This document shows positions 25,152 to 32,430 of a stretch of DNA of 44,344 nucleotides, piece by piece. A program made the position numbers and the translations under genes. Below the pieces are notes generated by a model. That model did not search any database. It was not told where the DNA came from and worked only from the letters and a program-made list of their open reading frames with translations. This stretch comes from Polaromonas sp. CF318. GTDB taxonomy: Bacteria > Pseudomonadota > Gammaproteobacteria > Burkholderiales > Burkholderiaceae_C. The first letter of the stretch is position 1. Every line of letters begins with the position of its first letter. The stretch spans positions 1-44,344 of the forward strand of contig NZ_AKIV01000011.1 in NCBI RefSeq assembly GCF_000282655.1, given 5' to 3'.

Positions 25152-25795
25152 TGGGTAGCCCGCTTTTCGGTCAGCAGGCGCAGCGCCAGCAGTCCCAGCA
25201 CCGTGCCCATCACATAACGCTGCACGCGCATCCAGCTGAGGTTGCGGTTCAGGAAGCCGGCAATCGCCGCGGCAAAGCAGATCAGTACCGTGTTTACGCT
25301 GGTGCTCACGCTGATCTGCACCGCGCCCAGTGTCAGGCTTTGCAGCAGCAGGTCGCCGCGCTCGGGATGCAGGAACTGCGGGAAGAAGGAGAGGTAAAAC
25401 ATCGCGACCTTGGGATTGAGCAGGTTGGTCATAAAGCCCATGAGGAACAGCGTGCGCGGCGGGTCATGCGGCAGTTCACGGGTTTCAAAGGGCGCGAGGC
25501 CACCCGGCTTGACGGCCTGCCAGGCCATCCACAGCAGATAGGCTGCACCCGCCACCTTGATCGCATCGAAAGCCACCGGCACGGCCAGCAGCAGCGCCGT
25601 GAGGCCGAAGGACGCGGCCAGCAGGTGCACGACAAACCCCGTGGCCACGCCGCTGAGCGACACCAGGCCGGCGCGGGGGCCCTGGCACAGCGTGCGCGAG
25701 ATGCAATAAATCATGTTGGGCCCGGGCGTGATCACCAGCACAAAGGCGGCGAGGGCAAACCAGGCGAGTTCGGTCGTGGTAAACATAGCATTCAT
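25148..25795 (-). CDS. LysE/RhtB family exporter (first of three)
   Basis: A 215-residue inner-membrane protein with about six helices, family LysE/RhtB, which exports amino acids or related amines. The signature VLVITPGPNMIYCIS (about 18-32) and NLLNPKVAMFYLSFFPQFL (about 119-137) are typical. It overlaps the dehydratase start by four bases (ATGA) and begins five bases after the VOC gene. The start at 25795 (MNAMF) has an alternative Met four residues in. Its direct neighbour suggests export of threonine, serine or a 2-oxo-acid derivative, but substrate cannot be read from sequence. Confidence 0.93.
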   Translation of the reverse strand: MNAMFTTTELAWFALAAFVLVITPGPNMIYCISRTLCQGPRAGLVSLSGVATGFVVHLLAASFGLTALLLAVPVAFDAIKVAGAAYLLWMAWQAVKPGGLAPFETRELPHDPPRTLFLMGFMTNLLNPKVAMFYLSFFPQFLHPERGDLLLQSLTLGAVQISVSTSVNTVLICFAAAIAGFLNRNLSWMRVQRYVMGTVLGLLALRLLTEKRATQ

Positions 25796-25800
25796 AGGCC

Positions 25801-26514
25801 CTATATCCCCTTTGATTCAAGCGTGACAAGGCCGCGCGGCGTCTGCAGCGTGGCGATGAGGTTCGGCGGGCCCTGTGACAGGCCCACGCCGGCCAGGCCT
25901 ATGGCCTCGTAGCCGGCGCGCAGCGCGTCGGGCCGCGGATGGCTGGCGTGCAGCGACTGCAGCGTGACGCCCGAGGGCGCCATGGTCTGGCTGGGATGGG
26001 CGTCGCCCCACTGGATCAGCGTGGGCAGCGCGCCGTAGAACAGGCGCTGGCCGTCTTCGCGCACCGTGATCTTCCAGGACAGCAGGCCTTGCGGCGTCAT
26101 GCGCGAAGCTTCCAGCAACTCGCCGCGGTCCAGTCCCAGGCGTGCCAGCGCGCGCACGCCGCCCTGGGCGCGGGGGGTGGACGCCGCGAAGTGCGCGAGC
26201 TGCGGGCCGCCTTTGCTGAGCTGCAGTTGCAGCTCGAGGTCGTCCAGGTCAAACCAGCGCCTGGCCGGGGCCGGGCGTGTGCAGGGCTTGCCCGGCTGGA
26301 TTGCGATGATTTCAAAGTAAGCCGTGGGAAAGGCCGGCGAGGCGATGCTGAAGAGCCGGTTGTGCGTGCCCATGAGCGTATGCTCGCCGCCCGGCCCAGG
26401 CGTGATGCCCAGCACGCGCTCACACCATTGCACGCCTTGCTCCAGGCTGGCCGCCACCACCACCAGGTGGTCGACCTGCGAGGCCAGCGGAGAGGATGCG
26501 GTGGTGGTTTCCAT
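25801..26514 (-). CDS. VOC/glyoxalase-like domain protein
   Basis: A 237-residue protein with two glyoxalase-like half domains, of the Glyoxalase_3 (VOC) type. The first half starts VDHLVVVAASLEQGVQWCERVLG (about 14-36), with the metal His in DHLVV. HTLMGTHNRLFSIA and YFEIIAIQP continue the fold. The second half (about 110-237) ends in LIATLQTPRGLVTLES, a typical family tail. The start at 26514 (METTTASS) is the only one that fits the fold; longer upstream reading is Arg-rich shadow. The role is unknown. It lies 14 bp after PhzF and five bp before a LysE exporter in the same unit. Confidence 0.86.
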   Translation of the reverse strand: METTTASSPLASQVDHLVVVAASLEQGVQWCERVLGITPGPGGEHTLMGTHNRLFSIASPAFPTAYFEIIAIQPGKPCTRPAPARRWFDLDDLELQLQLSKGGPQLAHFAASTPRAQGGVRALARLGLDRGELLEASRMTPQGLLSWKITVREDGQRLFYGALPTLIQWGDAHPSQTMAPSGVTLQSLHASHPRPDALRAGYEAIGLAGVGLSQGPPNLIATLQTPRGLVTLESKGI

Positions 26515-26528
26515 GGTGTTGGAGGGCC

Positions 26529-27443
26529 TTAGAGCGTGACGCTTCCGTCCACGCAGCTTACCGACTCGCCACCGACCCAGACCTGGCCGGCCGCGTCGCG
26601 CTCCAGGTGTACCTGGCCGGCGCGGCCCAGGCACACGCCCTGCGAGGCGGTGTAGCGCTCGGGCGCATGGCCTTCGGCGATCAGCCATTGCGCGAGGCTG
26701 GCGTTGAGGCTGCCGGTGACCGGGTCTTCGTCGACACCCAGGGGCGCGGCAAAGGCCCGCACCTCAAAGTCGGGTGCGAAGGAGGGCTGGGACGCCGCAA
26801 AAGCCCTGGCCTCGCGGTTGGCGCGCGCTATCAGCGGCGCGGCGTCTTCATGCGGGTAGCGCGCCGCCACGCCTATCTTGGTGCCCAGCTTGGCCAGCGC
26901 CTTGTGGTCGGGCGCCAGGCTCAGCACGGTTTCGGGGCTGTCCAGCAGCAGGCCCAGCCAGAGCGGGCCATTGTCCAGGCATTGCGCGGCCAGCACCTGG
27001 CTGGCCTTGAGACCCAGCGCCGTGGCCACCTGGGCCAGCACCGTGGGGCTGGGCGCCGAGCGCTTGAGCGCGGGTGCGGCAAAGGCCAGGCGTTTTGTGC
27101 CCGGCTCGCGGCGTATCTTGACCAGGCCGACCTTGCATTCCTGCACGATGAAGTCTTTGGAGCGCGGCTGCCCGCCGGCCTCGAGCCAGCCGTGGCAGCT
27201 GCCCAGCGTGGGGTGGCCGGCAAAGGGCAGCTCGCCGCCTGGCGTGAAGATGCGCACGCGGTAGTCGGCCGCGGCGTCCGTGGGCGGCAGCAGGAAAGTC
27301 GTTTCCGACAGGTTGGTCCATTTGGCAAAGCGCTGCATCGCGGCATCGTCCAGGCCGCTGCCGTCCAGTACCACGGCCAGGGGATTGCCGTAGTAAGGGT
27401 TGGGGGTGAATACGTCGACTTGCTTGAATGCGCGCTGCTTCAT
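26529..27443 (-). CDS. PhzF family protein (isomerase-like)
   Basis: A 304-residue protein of the PhzF/diaminopimelate-epimerase fold. Family marks are AFKQVDVFTPNPYYGNPLAVVLDG (first strands), the acidic catalytic-type residue in NLSETTFLLPP (about Glu47), IFTPGGELPFAGHPTLGS (about 65-82) and GVDEDPVTGSLNASLA (about 240-255). In phenazine makers this fold isomerises dihydro-hydroxyanthranilate, but most bacterial members are orphans. No other phenazine gene is nearby, so it is probably an isomerase in amino-acid or aromatic catabolism. It is 32 bp after the GST gene and 14 bp before the VOC gene. Confidence 0.92.
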   Translation of the reverse strand: MKQRAFKQVDVFTPNPYYGNPLAVVLDGSGLDDAAMQRFAKWTNLSETTFLLPPTDAAADYRVRIFTPGGELPFAGHPTLGSCHGWLEAGGQPRSKDFIVQECKVGLVKIRREPGTKRLAFAAPALKRSAPSPTVLAQVATALGLKASQVLAAQCLDNGPLWLGLLLDSPETVLSLAPDHKALAKLGTKIGVAARYPHEDAAPLIARANREARAFAASQPSFAPDFEVRAFAAPLGVDEDPVTGSLNASLAQWLIAEGHAPERYTASQGVCLGRAGQVHLERDAAGQVWVGGESVSCVDGSVTL

Positions 27444-27475
27444 GGGGCTCTCGGTTTTCCAGGGGGTTTAAAGAT

Positions 27476-28096
27476 TTATGACAGGGGAAGGTCCAGCACG
27501 CCGCGCGAGGCGGGCCGCGCCAGCAGGTTTTGGTACCAGCGGTCCAGGTGCGGCCGCGCGGGCCGCGGCTGCGGCAGGCCGAACCAGCGGTGCATTTCGC
27601 AACCCAGCGGGATGTCGGCCATGCCGAATTGCTCGCCGCCCATATAGGCATGGTCGGCCAGGTGCGCATCGAGCAAAGCCAGCAGCGGCTCGGTGGCAGC
27701 CACCGATTGCGCGATCAGCGCGGCATTGCGTTGCTCCGCCGGCGTGCGTATCAGCTGCACAAACGCCGCGCGGCCGGCCGGGTTGAAGGTGGTCTGCTGC
27801 CAGTCCATCCATTGCTCGGCGGCAAACCGCTGCGGCAGCCCCGCGGGATAGAAGTTGCCCGGCGAATATTTGGCGCACAGGTAGCGCACGATGACGTTGG
27901 ACTCCCAGATGAGGACCTCGCCGTCTTCCACCAGCGGCACCAGCGCATTCGGGTTCTTGCGGCGGTAGTCGGCCTCCTTGACGATGCCGAACTGCCCGCC
28001 GGCATCGGTGCGCTGCAGGCTCAGGCCCAGCTCCTGGGCGGCCCAGACGACTTTGCGCACGTTGATGGAGCTGATGCGCCCCCAGAGATGAAGCAT
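27476..28096 (-). CDS. Glutathione S-transferase family protein
   Basis: A 206-residue cytosolic protein. The N-terminal thioredoxin-like domain has MLHLWGRISSINVRKVVWAAQELGL (1-25, catalytic Ser/Cys-type position at Ser9 or Ser10), KNPNALVPLVEDGEVLIWESNVIVRYL (with the cis-Pro and the glutathione-binding Glu-Ser) and a helical C-terminal domain (about 85-206). The start at 28096 leaves a one-base gap to the upstream LysE stop at 28098. Order and length are normal. It likely conjugates or isomerises an electrophilic intermediate of the surrounding pathway, which is an inference. Confidence 0.93.
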   Translation of the reverse strand: MLHLWGRISSINVRKVVWAAQELGLSLQRTDAGGQFGIVKEADYRRKNPNALVPLVEDGEVLIWESNVIVRYLCAKYSPGNFYPAGLPQRFAAEQWMDWQQTTFNPAGRAAFVQLIRTPAEQRNAALIAQSVAATEPLLALLDAHLADHAYMGGEQFGMADIPLGCEMHRWFGLPQPRPARPHLDRWYQNLLARPASRGVLDLPLS

Positions 28097-28097
28097 G

Positions 28098-28736
28098 TCA
28101 GATTCCTTTGGAAGGTCGGTCGAGGAACAGCAGCCGCAGCGCGAGCCCGGCCATGACAAAAGCCAGCAGGCCGCGCTGGAATTTCGCGGCGCCGGGCCGC
28201 GCCTGCAGGCGGCGGCCTATCTGCCCGCTGAAGGCGCCCAGCATGGTGTTGAAGGCCAGCGCCAGCGCCGACAGCAGGACGCCCAGCACCAGCAGCTGCA
28301 GCGTGACGTGTCCGCGCGCCGGGTTCACGAACTGCGGCAGGAAAACCATGAAAAACAGCAGCGCTTTCGGGTTCACCAGGTTGTTGAACCAGGCCATGCG
28401 CACAATGCGCGCGAAACCGGCGGGCTGGGCCTGCGCGGTATCGCGCGCGCCGGCCGGCCGCAAGGCCTGCCAGGCCAGCCACAGCAGGTAGAGCGCGCCG
28501 GCGTAGCGCAGCACATCGAAGGAGGGCGGCCAGGCGGCGACCAGCGCGGTCACACCCGTCGCGGCGCACAGGGTATGCACCAGGTCGGCCGCCGAGATGC
28601 CGATGGCCGCCGCGAAGCCGCCGCGCACGCCGTGCGCCAGCCCGTGCGAGAGCACGAAGGCCATGTTGGGGCCGGGCGAGATGAACAGCGCCAGCACCGC
28701 CAGCACGAACAGCGACAGCGTGCCCGTGTCCATCAT
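28098..28736 (-). CDS. LysE/RhtB family exporter (second of three)
   Basis: A 212-residue inner-membrane exporter with about six helices. The signature LALFISPGPNMAFVLSHGLAHG (about 15-36), LVHTLCAATGVTALVA and NNLVNPKALLFFMVFLPQFVNP (about 117-138) are typical. Its start overlaps the aminotransferase stop by four bases (ATGA), so the two are translated together. With the one-base gap to the GST gene it sits in a compact unit. The substrate is unknown, but the aminotransferase suggests an amino acid. Confidence 0.93.
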   Translation of the reverse strand: MMDTGTLSLFVLAVLALFISPGPNMAFVLSHGLAHGVRGGFAAAIGISAADLVHTLCAATGVTALVAAWPPSFDVLRYAGALYLLWLAWQALRPAGARDTAQAQPAGFARIVRMAWFNNLVNPKALLFFMVFLPQFVNPARGHVTLQLLVLGVLLSALALAFNTMLGAFSGQIGRRLQARPGAAKFQRGLLAFVMAGLALRLLFLDRPSKGI

Positions 28737-29935
28737 GCGGCCGCGCGCAATTCAGGCAGGCCCGTGGGCAGCTGTTCGCGTATCGCCGCGGCCAGTGCGG
28801 CGATGCCGATGTTGATCTGCTCGACGCTGGACGTCACGAAAGACAGGCGCAGGGTGCGGGCGTCGGCATGGTCGGCGTAAAAAGCCCAGCCGGGCACAAA
28901 GGCCACGTTGCGCTCCACGGCCTTGGGCAGCAGGTCGATGGCGTTCATGCCTTCGGGCAGGCGCACCCACAAAAACATGCCGCCGGCCGGCGTGTTCCAG
29001 CTCACGCCTTCGGGCATGTCGCGCTGCATGGCGGCCAGCATGGCGTCGCGCTGCGATTTGTAGAGCGCGCGTATGGTCGGCACGTGGCGGTCCAGGAAGT
29101 TGTTCTTCATGGTCTCGACCACCATGCGCTGGTTGAAGCCGGGCGTGTGCAGGTCGGCGGCCTGCTTGGCCTGCAGCAGCTTGGGGTACAGCGACTTGGG
29201 GGCGACCATAAAGCCCAGGCGCAGGCCTGGCGCCAGGATCTTGGAGAAGGAGCCCATGTAGACGCAGCCTTCGGGGTTGCGCGCCGTCAGCGGCAGCGGC
29301 GGCGGCGTGTCGAACCACAGGTCGCCGTAGGGGTTGTCCTCGACGATGGGCAGGCCCAGGCGCGCGGCTTCGGCGCTCAGCGCGGCGCGGCGCGCCTCGC
29401 TCATGGTGCGGCCGGTCGGGTTCTGGAAGTTGGGCAGCACATAAAAGAAGCGCGCGCCGGCGGCCTTGCTCGCCAGGTCGGCGATGTCCACGCCTTCCTC
29501 GTCGCTGGCCACGCCCACGACCTCGGGCTCCATGGGCGTGAAGGCCTGCAGCGCGCCCAGGTAGGTGGGTGTTTCCACCAGCACGCGGCTGCCGGCGTCT
29601 ATCAGTATCTTGGCGATGAGGTCCAGTCCCTGCTGCGAGCCGGTGGTGATCAGCACCTGCGCCGGATCGACGTCCCAGGGCAGCATGGCGGCCACCATCT
29701 CGCGCAACGGCGCATAGCCTTCGCTGGCCGCATACTGCAGCGCCGCATGGCCGTCCTCGCGCAGCACCTTGTCGCAGGCCTCGCGGAAGGCGGCGACGGG
29801 GAAGGTCTTGGGCGAGGGCAGGCCGCCGGCGAAGCTGATGATGCCGGGTTTCTCGGTGACCTTGAGGATCTCGCGGATCACCGAGGGGTTCATCTTGTGG
29901 GCGCGTTGCGCCTGGGTCCATGTCATGTCGCTCAT
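28733..29935 (-). CDS. PLP-dependent aminotransferase, class I (2-aminoadipate/LysN-like)
   Basis: A 400-residue fold-type I aminotransferase related to LysN-type 2-aminoadipate and MocR-like transaminases, but without a DNA-binding domain. Hallmarks: ISFAGGLPSPKTFP (about 33-46), YAASEGYAPLREM (about 68-80), LITTGSQQGLDLIAKIL (about 95-111), NFQNPTGRTMSE (about 169-180), Asp200 in IVEDNPYGDLW and PLP Lys232 in MGSFSKILAPGLRLGFM. The ribosome-binding site AAGGAGGAG precedes the ATG by six bases. It is the first gene of the compact run 29935-24138 and could remove or transfer amino groups from the same amino acid the exporters move. The exact substrate is not readable. Confidence 0.93.
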   Translation of the reverse strand: MSDMTWTQAQRAHKMNPSVIREILKVTEKPGIISFAGGLPSPKTFPVAAFREACDKVLREDGHAALQYAASEGYAPLREMVAAMLPWDVDPAQVLITTGSQQGLDLIAKILIDAGSRVLVETPTYLGALQAFTPMEPEVVGVASDEEGVDIADLASKAAGARFFYVLPNFQNPTGRTMSEARRAALSAEAARLGLPIVEDNPYGDLWFDTPPPLPLTARNPEGCVYMGSFSKILAPGLRLGFMVAPKSLYPKLLQAKQAADLHTPGFNQRMVVETMKNNFLDRHVPTIRALYKSQRDAMLAAMQRDMPEGVSWNTPAGGMFLWVRLPEGMNAIDLLPKAVERNVAFVPGWAFYADHADARTLRLSFVTSSVEQINIGIAALAAAIREQLPTGLPELRAAA

Positions 29936-29952
29936 CTCACTCTCCTCCTTGG

Positions 29953-29971
29953 GGGCCGCCTCGGGCGGCCC
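29953..29971 (-). terminator. Perfect hairpin just before the aminotransferase SD sequence
   Basis: GGGCCGCC pairs with GGCGGCCC over a three-base loop (8-bp stem). It sits between the cupin stop (30081) and the aminotransferase ATG (29935). In the minus direction it ends immediately before AAGGAGGAG. There is no T-tract, so it is a weak terminator or a structure that shapes the leader of the next gene rather than a clear terminator. Confidence 0.4.
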
Positions 29972-30080
29972 GGCTCACACAATGGTTGAAAAATTCAGGG
30001 TGCCGCGGTGCAAGGCTGCCGGGCACGGCAACCATGATCGCAGGCTGGCGGTTTTGCACAAGAGACTTTCATGCGGCCGC

Positions 30081-30410
30081 TCAATCCACCACAAACAGGG
30101 TGGCGCCCAGCGGCGAGGTCGAGCGGTGCGCTTCGGCCTGGTCGGCGACCTGGTAGCTCATGCCGGGCTCCAGCGTGAAGCGGCGGCCGTCCTCGAGTTC
30201 GGTATGCAACTGGCCCTGCAGGCACAAGAGGATGTGGCCCTTCTTGCACCAGTGGTCGGACACATAACCTGGCGTGTACTCGACCATGCGCACGCGCACG
30301 TCGCCGAATTTCTGCGTGCGCCAGAAGGCCTTGCCTTCCAGGGCCGAATGTTCGGTGCGAGCCACGGTGGACCAGTCGGTGGTGCCGAAAGGGATGTTGG
30401 CGATGTTCAT
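30081..30410 (-). CDS. Small DHCW-type cupin fold protein
   Basis: A 109-residue single cupin. The motif SDHWCKKGHILLCLQGQLHTELEDGRRFTLEPG (about 51-82) holds the Asp-His-Trp-Cys and His metal-site type residues; the order DHWC differs slightly from the DHCW name of this group. The start at 30410 (MNIANIPFGTTDWS) overlaps the stop of the ABM gene by four bases (ATGA). The family has no settled function; it may act as an auxiliary in small-molecule metabolism. It ends the EamA-ABM-cupin unit, with a 145-bp gap to the aminotransferase. Confidence 0.87.
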   Translation of the reverse strand: MNIANIPFGTTDWSTVARTEHSALEGKAFWRTQKFGDVRVRMVEYTPGYVSDHWCKKGHILLCLQGQLHTELEDGRRFTLEPGMSYQVADQAEAHRSTSPLGATLFVVD

Positions 30411-30754
30411 GCGGGAACCCCCTGGCCGCGGTCGCGCTGGTTGGGCGTGATGTGTTCGATTTTGCCGTCCCCGTAGGAGCGCAGCACCTGCGAGATGACG
30501 ATGTGAAAGCCCTTGTACCACTGGGTGTACTGGCGTTTGGCTTCCAGGTGCTTGGGGTGGGCCGAGAAGGCGCGCAGCGCCTCCTGGTTGTCCCAGAAAT
30601 AGGTCGCGTTGCTGCGCGTGCCGTCGGGCGAGCGCCAGGTTTCCGCGCCCAGGTAGCCCGGGGTGGCACGGGCGGCTTCCTCGATCAGCGCGTCCAGTGC
30701 GTGGAAACGCTCGTCATAGGTGCCGGGTTCGAAAATAAAAGAGGCGCAGTACAT
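30407..30754 (-). CDS. Antibiotic biosynthesis monooxygenase (ABM) domain protein
   Basis: A 115-residue ferredoxin-like dimeric alpha/beta barrel protein of the ABM family. MYCASFIFEPGTYDERFHAL (1-20), PGYLGAETWRSPDGTRSNATYFWDN (about 33-57) and WYKGFHIVISQVLRSYG show the strand-helix pattern. Members include heme-degrading and cofactor-free monooxygenases and many unassigned proteins. The start ATG shares one base with the EamA stop (TGATG), and the stop overlaps the cupin start (ATGA). No catalytic residue is diagnostic. Confidence 0.87.
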   Translation of the reverse strand: MYCASFIFEPGTYDERFHALDALIEEAARATPGYLGAETWRSPDGTRSNATYFWDNQEALRAFSAHPKHLEAKRQYTQWYKGFHIVISQVLRSYGDGKIEHITPNQRDRGQGVPA

Positions 30755-31692
30755 CAGGTCTTCCGAGGGTGCAGCAACGAAGGGGGCACGGCGGCCGGCT
30801 GGTGCACCGGCATTTTTTTGCCGATGAACACGGTGGCGATCACCGCCAGGCCGAAGCCCACGGTCACCGCGTCCAGGCGTTCGCCCAGCAGCGGCACCGC
30901 GAACAGCATGGACAAAAACGGCTGCAGCAGCTGCACCTGGCTCACGCGCACCGTGCCGCCCAGCGCCAGGCCGCGGTACCAGGCGAAAAAGCCCAGCCAC
31001 ATCGAAAACACCGCGACGTAGCCAAAGCCCCACCAGGCAGACGCCTTGATGGCACCGGCAGGCCAGCTCAGGGCGGCCAGCGGCAAGGTCAGCGGCAGTG
31101 ACAACAGCAGCGCCCAGCAGATCACATGTTCAGCCTGCATGCGCTGCGACAACCTGGCGCCGTAGCCATAGCCCACGGCGGCGCACAGCACGGCGGCCAG
31201 CAGCAACAGGTCGGCCGGGCTGATGGCCAGGCTGCCGCTGCCGGAGCGCAGCATTGCGAAAGCCACCACCAGCGCGCTGCCCAGGGCGGCGCACAGCCAG
31301 AAGCCGGCGGACGGTCGCTGGCGGTGTAGCAAGGCGCCCACGGCGGCGGTGGCCAGCGGCAGGGCGCCGATGATCACGCTGGCGTGCACGGCTTCCACAT
31401 GGCGCATGGCGATGGAGGTGAAGAGCGGAAAGCCGAAGACCACGCCGCCCGCCGTGGCGGCCAGCGGCCACCAGTCCTCGCGCCGGGGAAAGGGTGCGCG
31501 CGTGACCAGCAGGAACACCGCCGAGAGGCCCGCCGCCACCACGGCGCGGCCCAGCGCGATAAAGACGCCCGACATCTGCGGCGCGTCGGGCGTGCCCACG
31601 GCCAGCCGCGTCATGGGCAGCGTGACGGAAAAGATCACGATGCCCAGCAGGCCCAGCCACAGGCCTTTCGTGATTTGCGCCTGGGTGTTCAT
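30754..31692 (-). CDS. EamA/DMT family exporter
   Basis: A 312-residue membrane protein with about ten helices in two EamA repeats, of the drug/metabolite transporter superfamily. The first repeat begins LWLGLLGIVIFSVTLPMTRLA and the second around LLLLAAVLCAAVGYGYGARLS. It keeps the family's SVLLGE-type turn as VPLLGERLDAVTV. The start at 31692 (MNTQAQITKG) overlaps the LysE stop by four bases (ATGA), and its own stop overlaps the ABM start by one base. Relatives export amino acids, amines or cofactor precursors. Its place next to a MocR regulator is a combination that is common in bacteria. Confidence 0.92.
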   Translation of the reverse strand: MNTQAQITKGLWLGLLGIVIFSVTLPMTRLAVGTPDAPQMSGVFIALGRAVVAAGLSAVFLLVTRAPFPRREDWWPLAATAGGVVFGFPLFTSIAMRHVEAVHASVIIGALPLATAAVGALLHRQRPSAGFWLCAALGSALVVAFAMLRSGSGSLAISPADLLLLAAVLCAAVGYGYGARLSQRMQAEHVICWALLLSLPLTLPLAALSWPAGAIKASAWWGFGYVAVFSMWLGFFAWYRGLALGGTVRVSQVQLLQPFLSMLFAVPLLGERLDAVTVGFGLAVIATVFIGKKMPVHQPAAVPPSLLHPRKT

Positions 31693-32300
31693 ATAAAGAG
31701 CATCCAGATGGCGGTGACGACCAGCACGGCAGCCATGGCGTAGTTGAACCGCCGCAGCCGCAGGCCGCTGCCGGCGGGGCCGGAAAGCCAGTCGCGCAGC
31801 AGCGAGCCGGCCAGCGCATACACCATGTTGCTCACAAAGGCATACGCCAGCATCACTGGCAGCACGATGGCCAGGCGCAAGGCGGGCGACTCGCGGCCGG
31901 CGATCCAGCCGCTGACGATGGCCAGCGCCAGCATCCAGGCCTTGATGTTGACGAACTGCAGCGCCGCGCCCTGCCAGAAGGTGACGCTCAGTCGCGATGC
32001 GTCGGCCTGGCTGAGCTGGCGCGATTGGGAAACCTTGAAGGCCAGCCACAGCAGGTAGGCCACGCCGCCGATCTTGACGGCCCAGCTCAGCAGCGGCACC
32101 GCCAGCACCAGCGCGCCCAGGCCCAGCGCGCACACCAGCAGCAGCGCGCCCCAGCCCACGGGCACGGCGCAGACAAACGGCAGCGCGCGGCGCAAACCGT
32201 GGTTGGCGCCCAGCGCGGTGGACAGCGTGGTGTTGGGTCCGGGCGAAAAACTCATCGCCGTGGCCAGCACCAGTAAAGCCGTAAATTCTTGCCAGTTCAT
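31689..32300 (-). CDS. LysE/RhtB family exporter (third of three)
   Basis: A 203-residue inner-membrane exporter with about six helices. The signature LATAMSFSPGPNTTLSTALGAN (about 13-34), WWALLLVCALGLGALV-type helix and FVNIKAWMLALAIVSGW (about 115-131) are typical. A GTG three codons upstream (32309) would give 206 residues; both starts lie so close to a -10 box that the transcript may be leaderless. It is the first gene of the minus-strand unit and lies opposite the MocR regulator, whose operator overlaps this gene's promoter. This makes it the most likely direct target of that regulator. Confidence 0.92.
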   Translation of the reverse strand: MNWQEFTALLVLATAMSFSPGPNTTLSTALGANHGLRRALPFVCAVPVGWGALLLVCALGLGALVLAVPLLSWAVKIGGVAYLLWLAFKVSQSRQLSQADASRLSVTFWQGAALQFVNIKAWMLALAIVSGWIAGRESPALRLAIVLPVMLAYAFVSNMVYALAGSLLRDWLSGPAGSGLRLRRFNYAMAAVLVVTAIWMLFI

Positions 32301-32309
32301 GCTTCCCAC

Positions 32310-32337
32310 TTTATAGTTGAAAGCAGTACACCACCAA
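32310..32337 (-). promoter_or_regulatory. Predicted promoter of the LysE-EamA-ABM-cupin operon
   Basis: On the minus strand TTGGTG (32337-32332) is a -35-like box, followed by 16 bases and TATAAA (32315-32310) as -10 box. The -10 ends nine bases before the ATG at 32300, so the leader would be a few bases at most. The -35 lies inside the left arm of the inverted repeat described next, so a bound regulator would touch the polymerase site. Confidence 0.5.
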
Positions 32338-32373
32338 TACAGTTAGCGGTACAAATTCCAAAACTGTATTGGT
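32333..32373. promoter_or_regulatory. Perfect 12-bp inverted repeat, candidate MocR operator
   Basis: ACCAATACAGTT (32333-32344) and its exact reverse complement AACTGTATTGGT (32362-32373) are separated by 17 bases, so arm centres are 29 bp apart, about three turns of DNA. GTACA also occurs twice (32326-32330, 32349-32353), 23 bp apart. The element sits between the divergent LysE and MocR genes. MocR proteins such as GabR bind two separated half sites, usually direct repeats; here the arms are inverted. Location and symmetry make it the likely operator, but binding is not shown. Confidence 0.65.
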
Positions 32374-32430
32374 CAAATAATCAGCACACCATGCCCTGCC
32401 GAGGGCGATGAACAGGAAAAAGGCCGCGCC

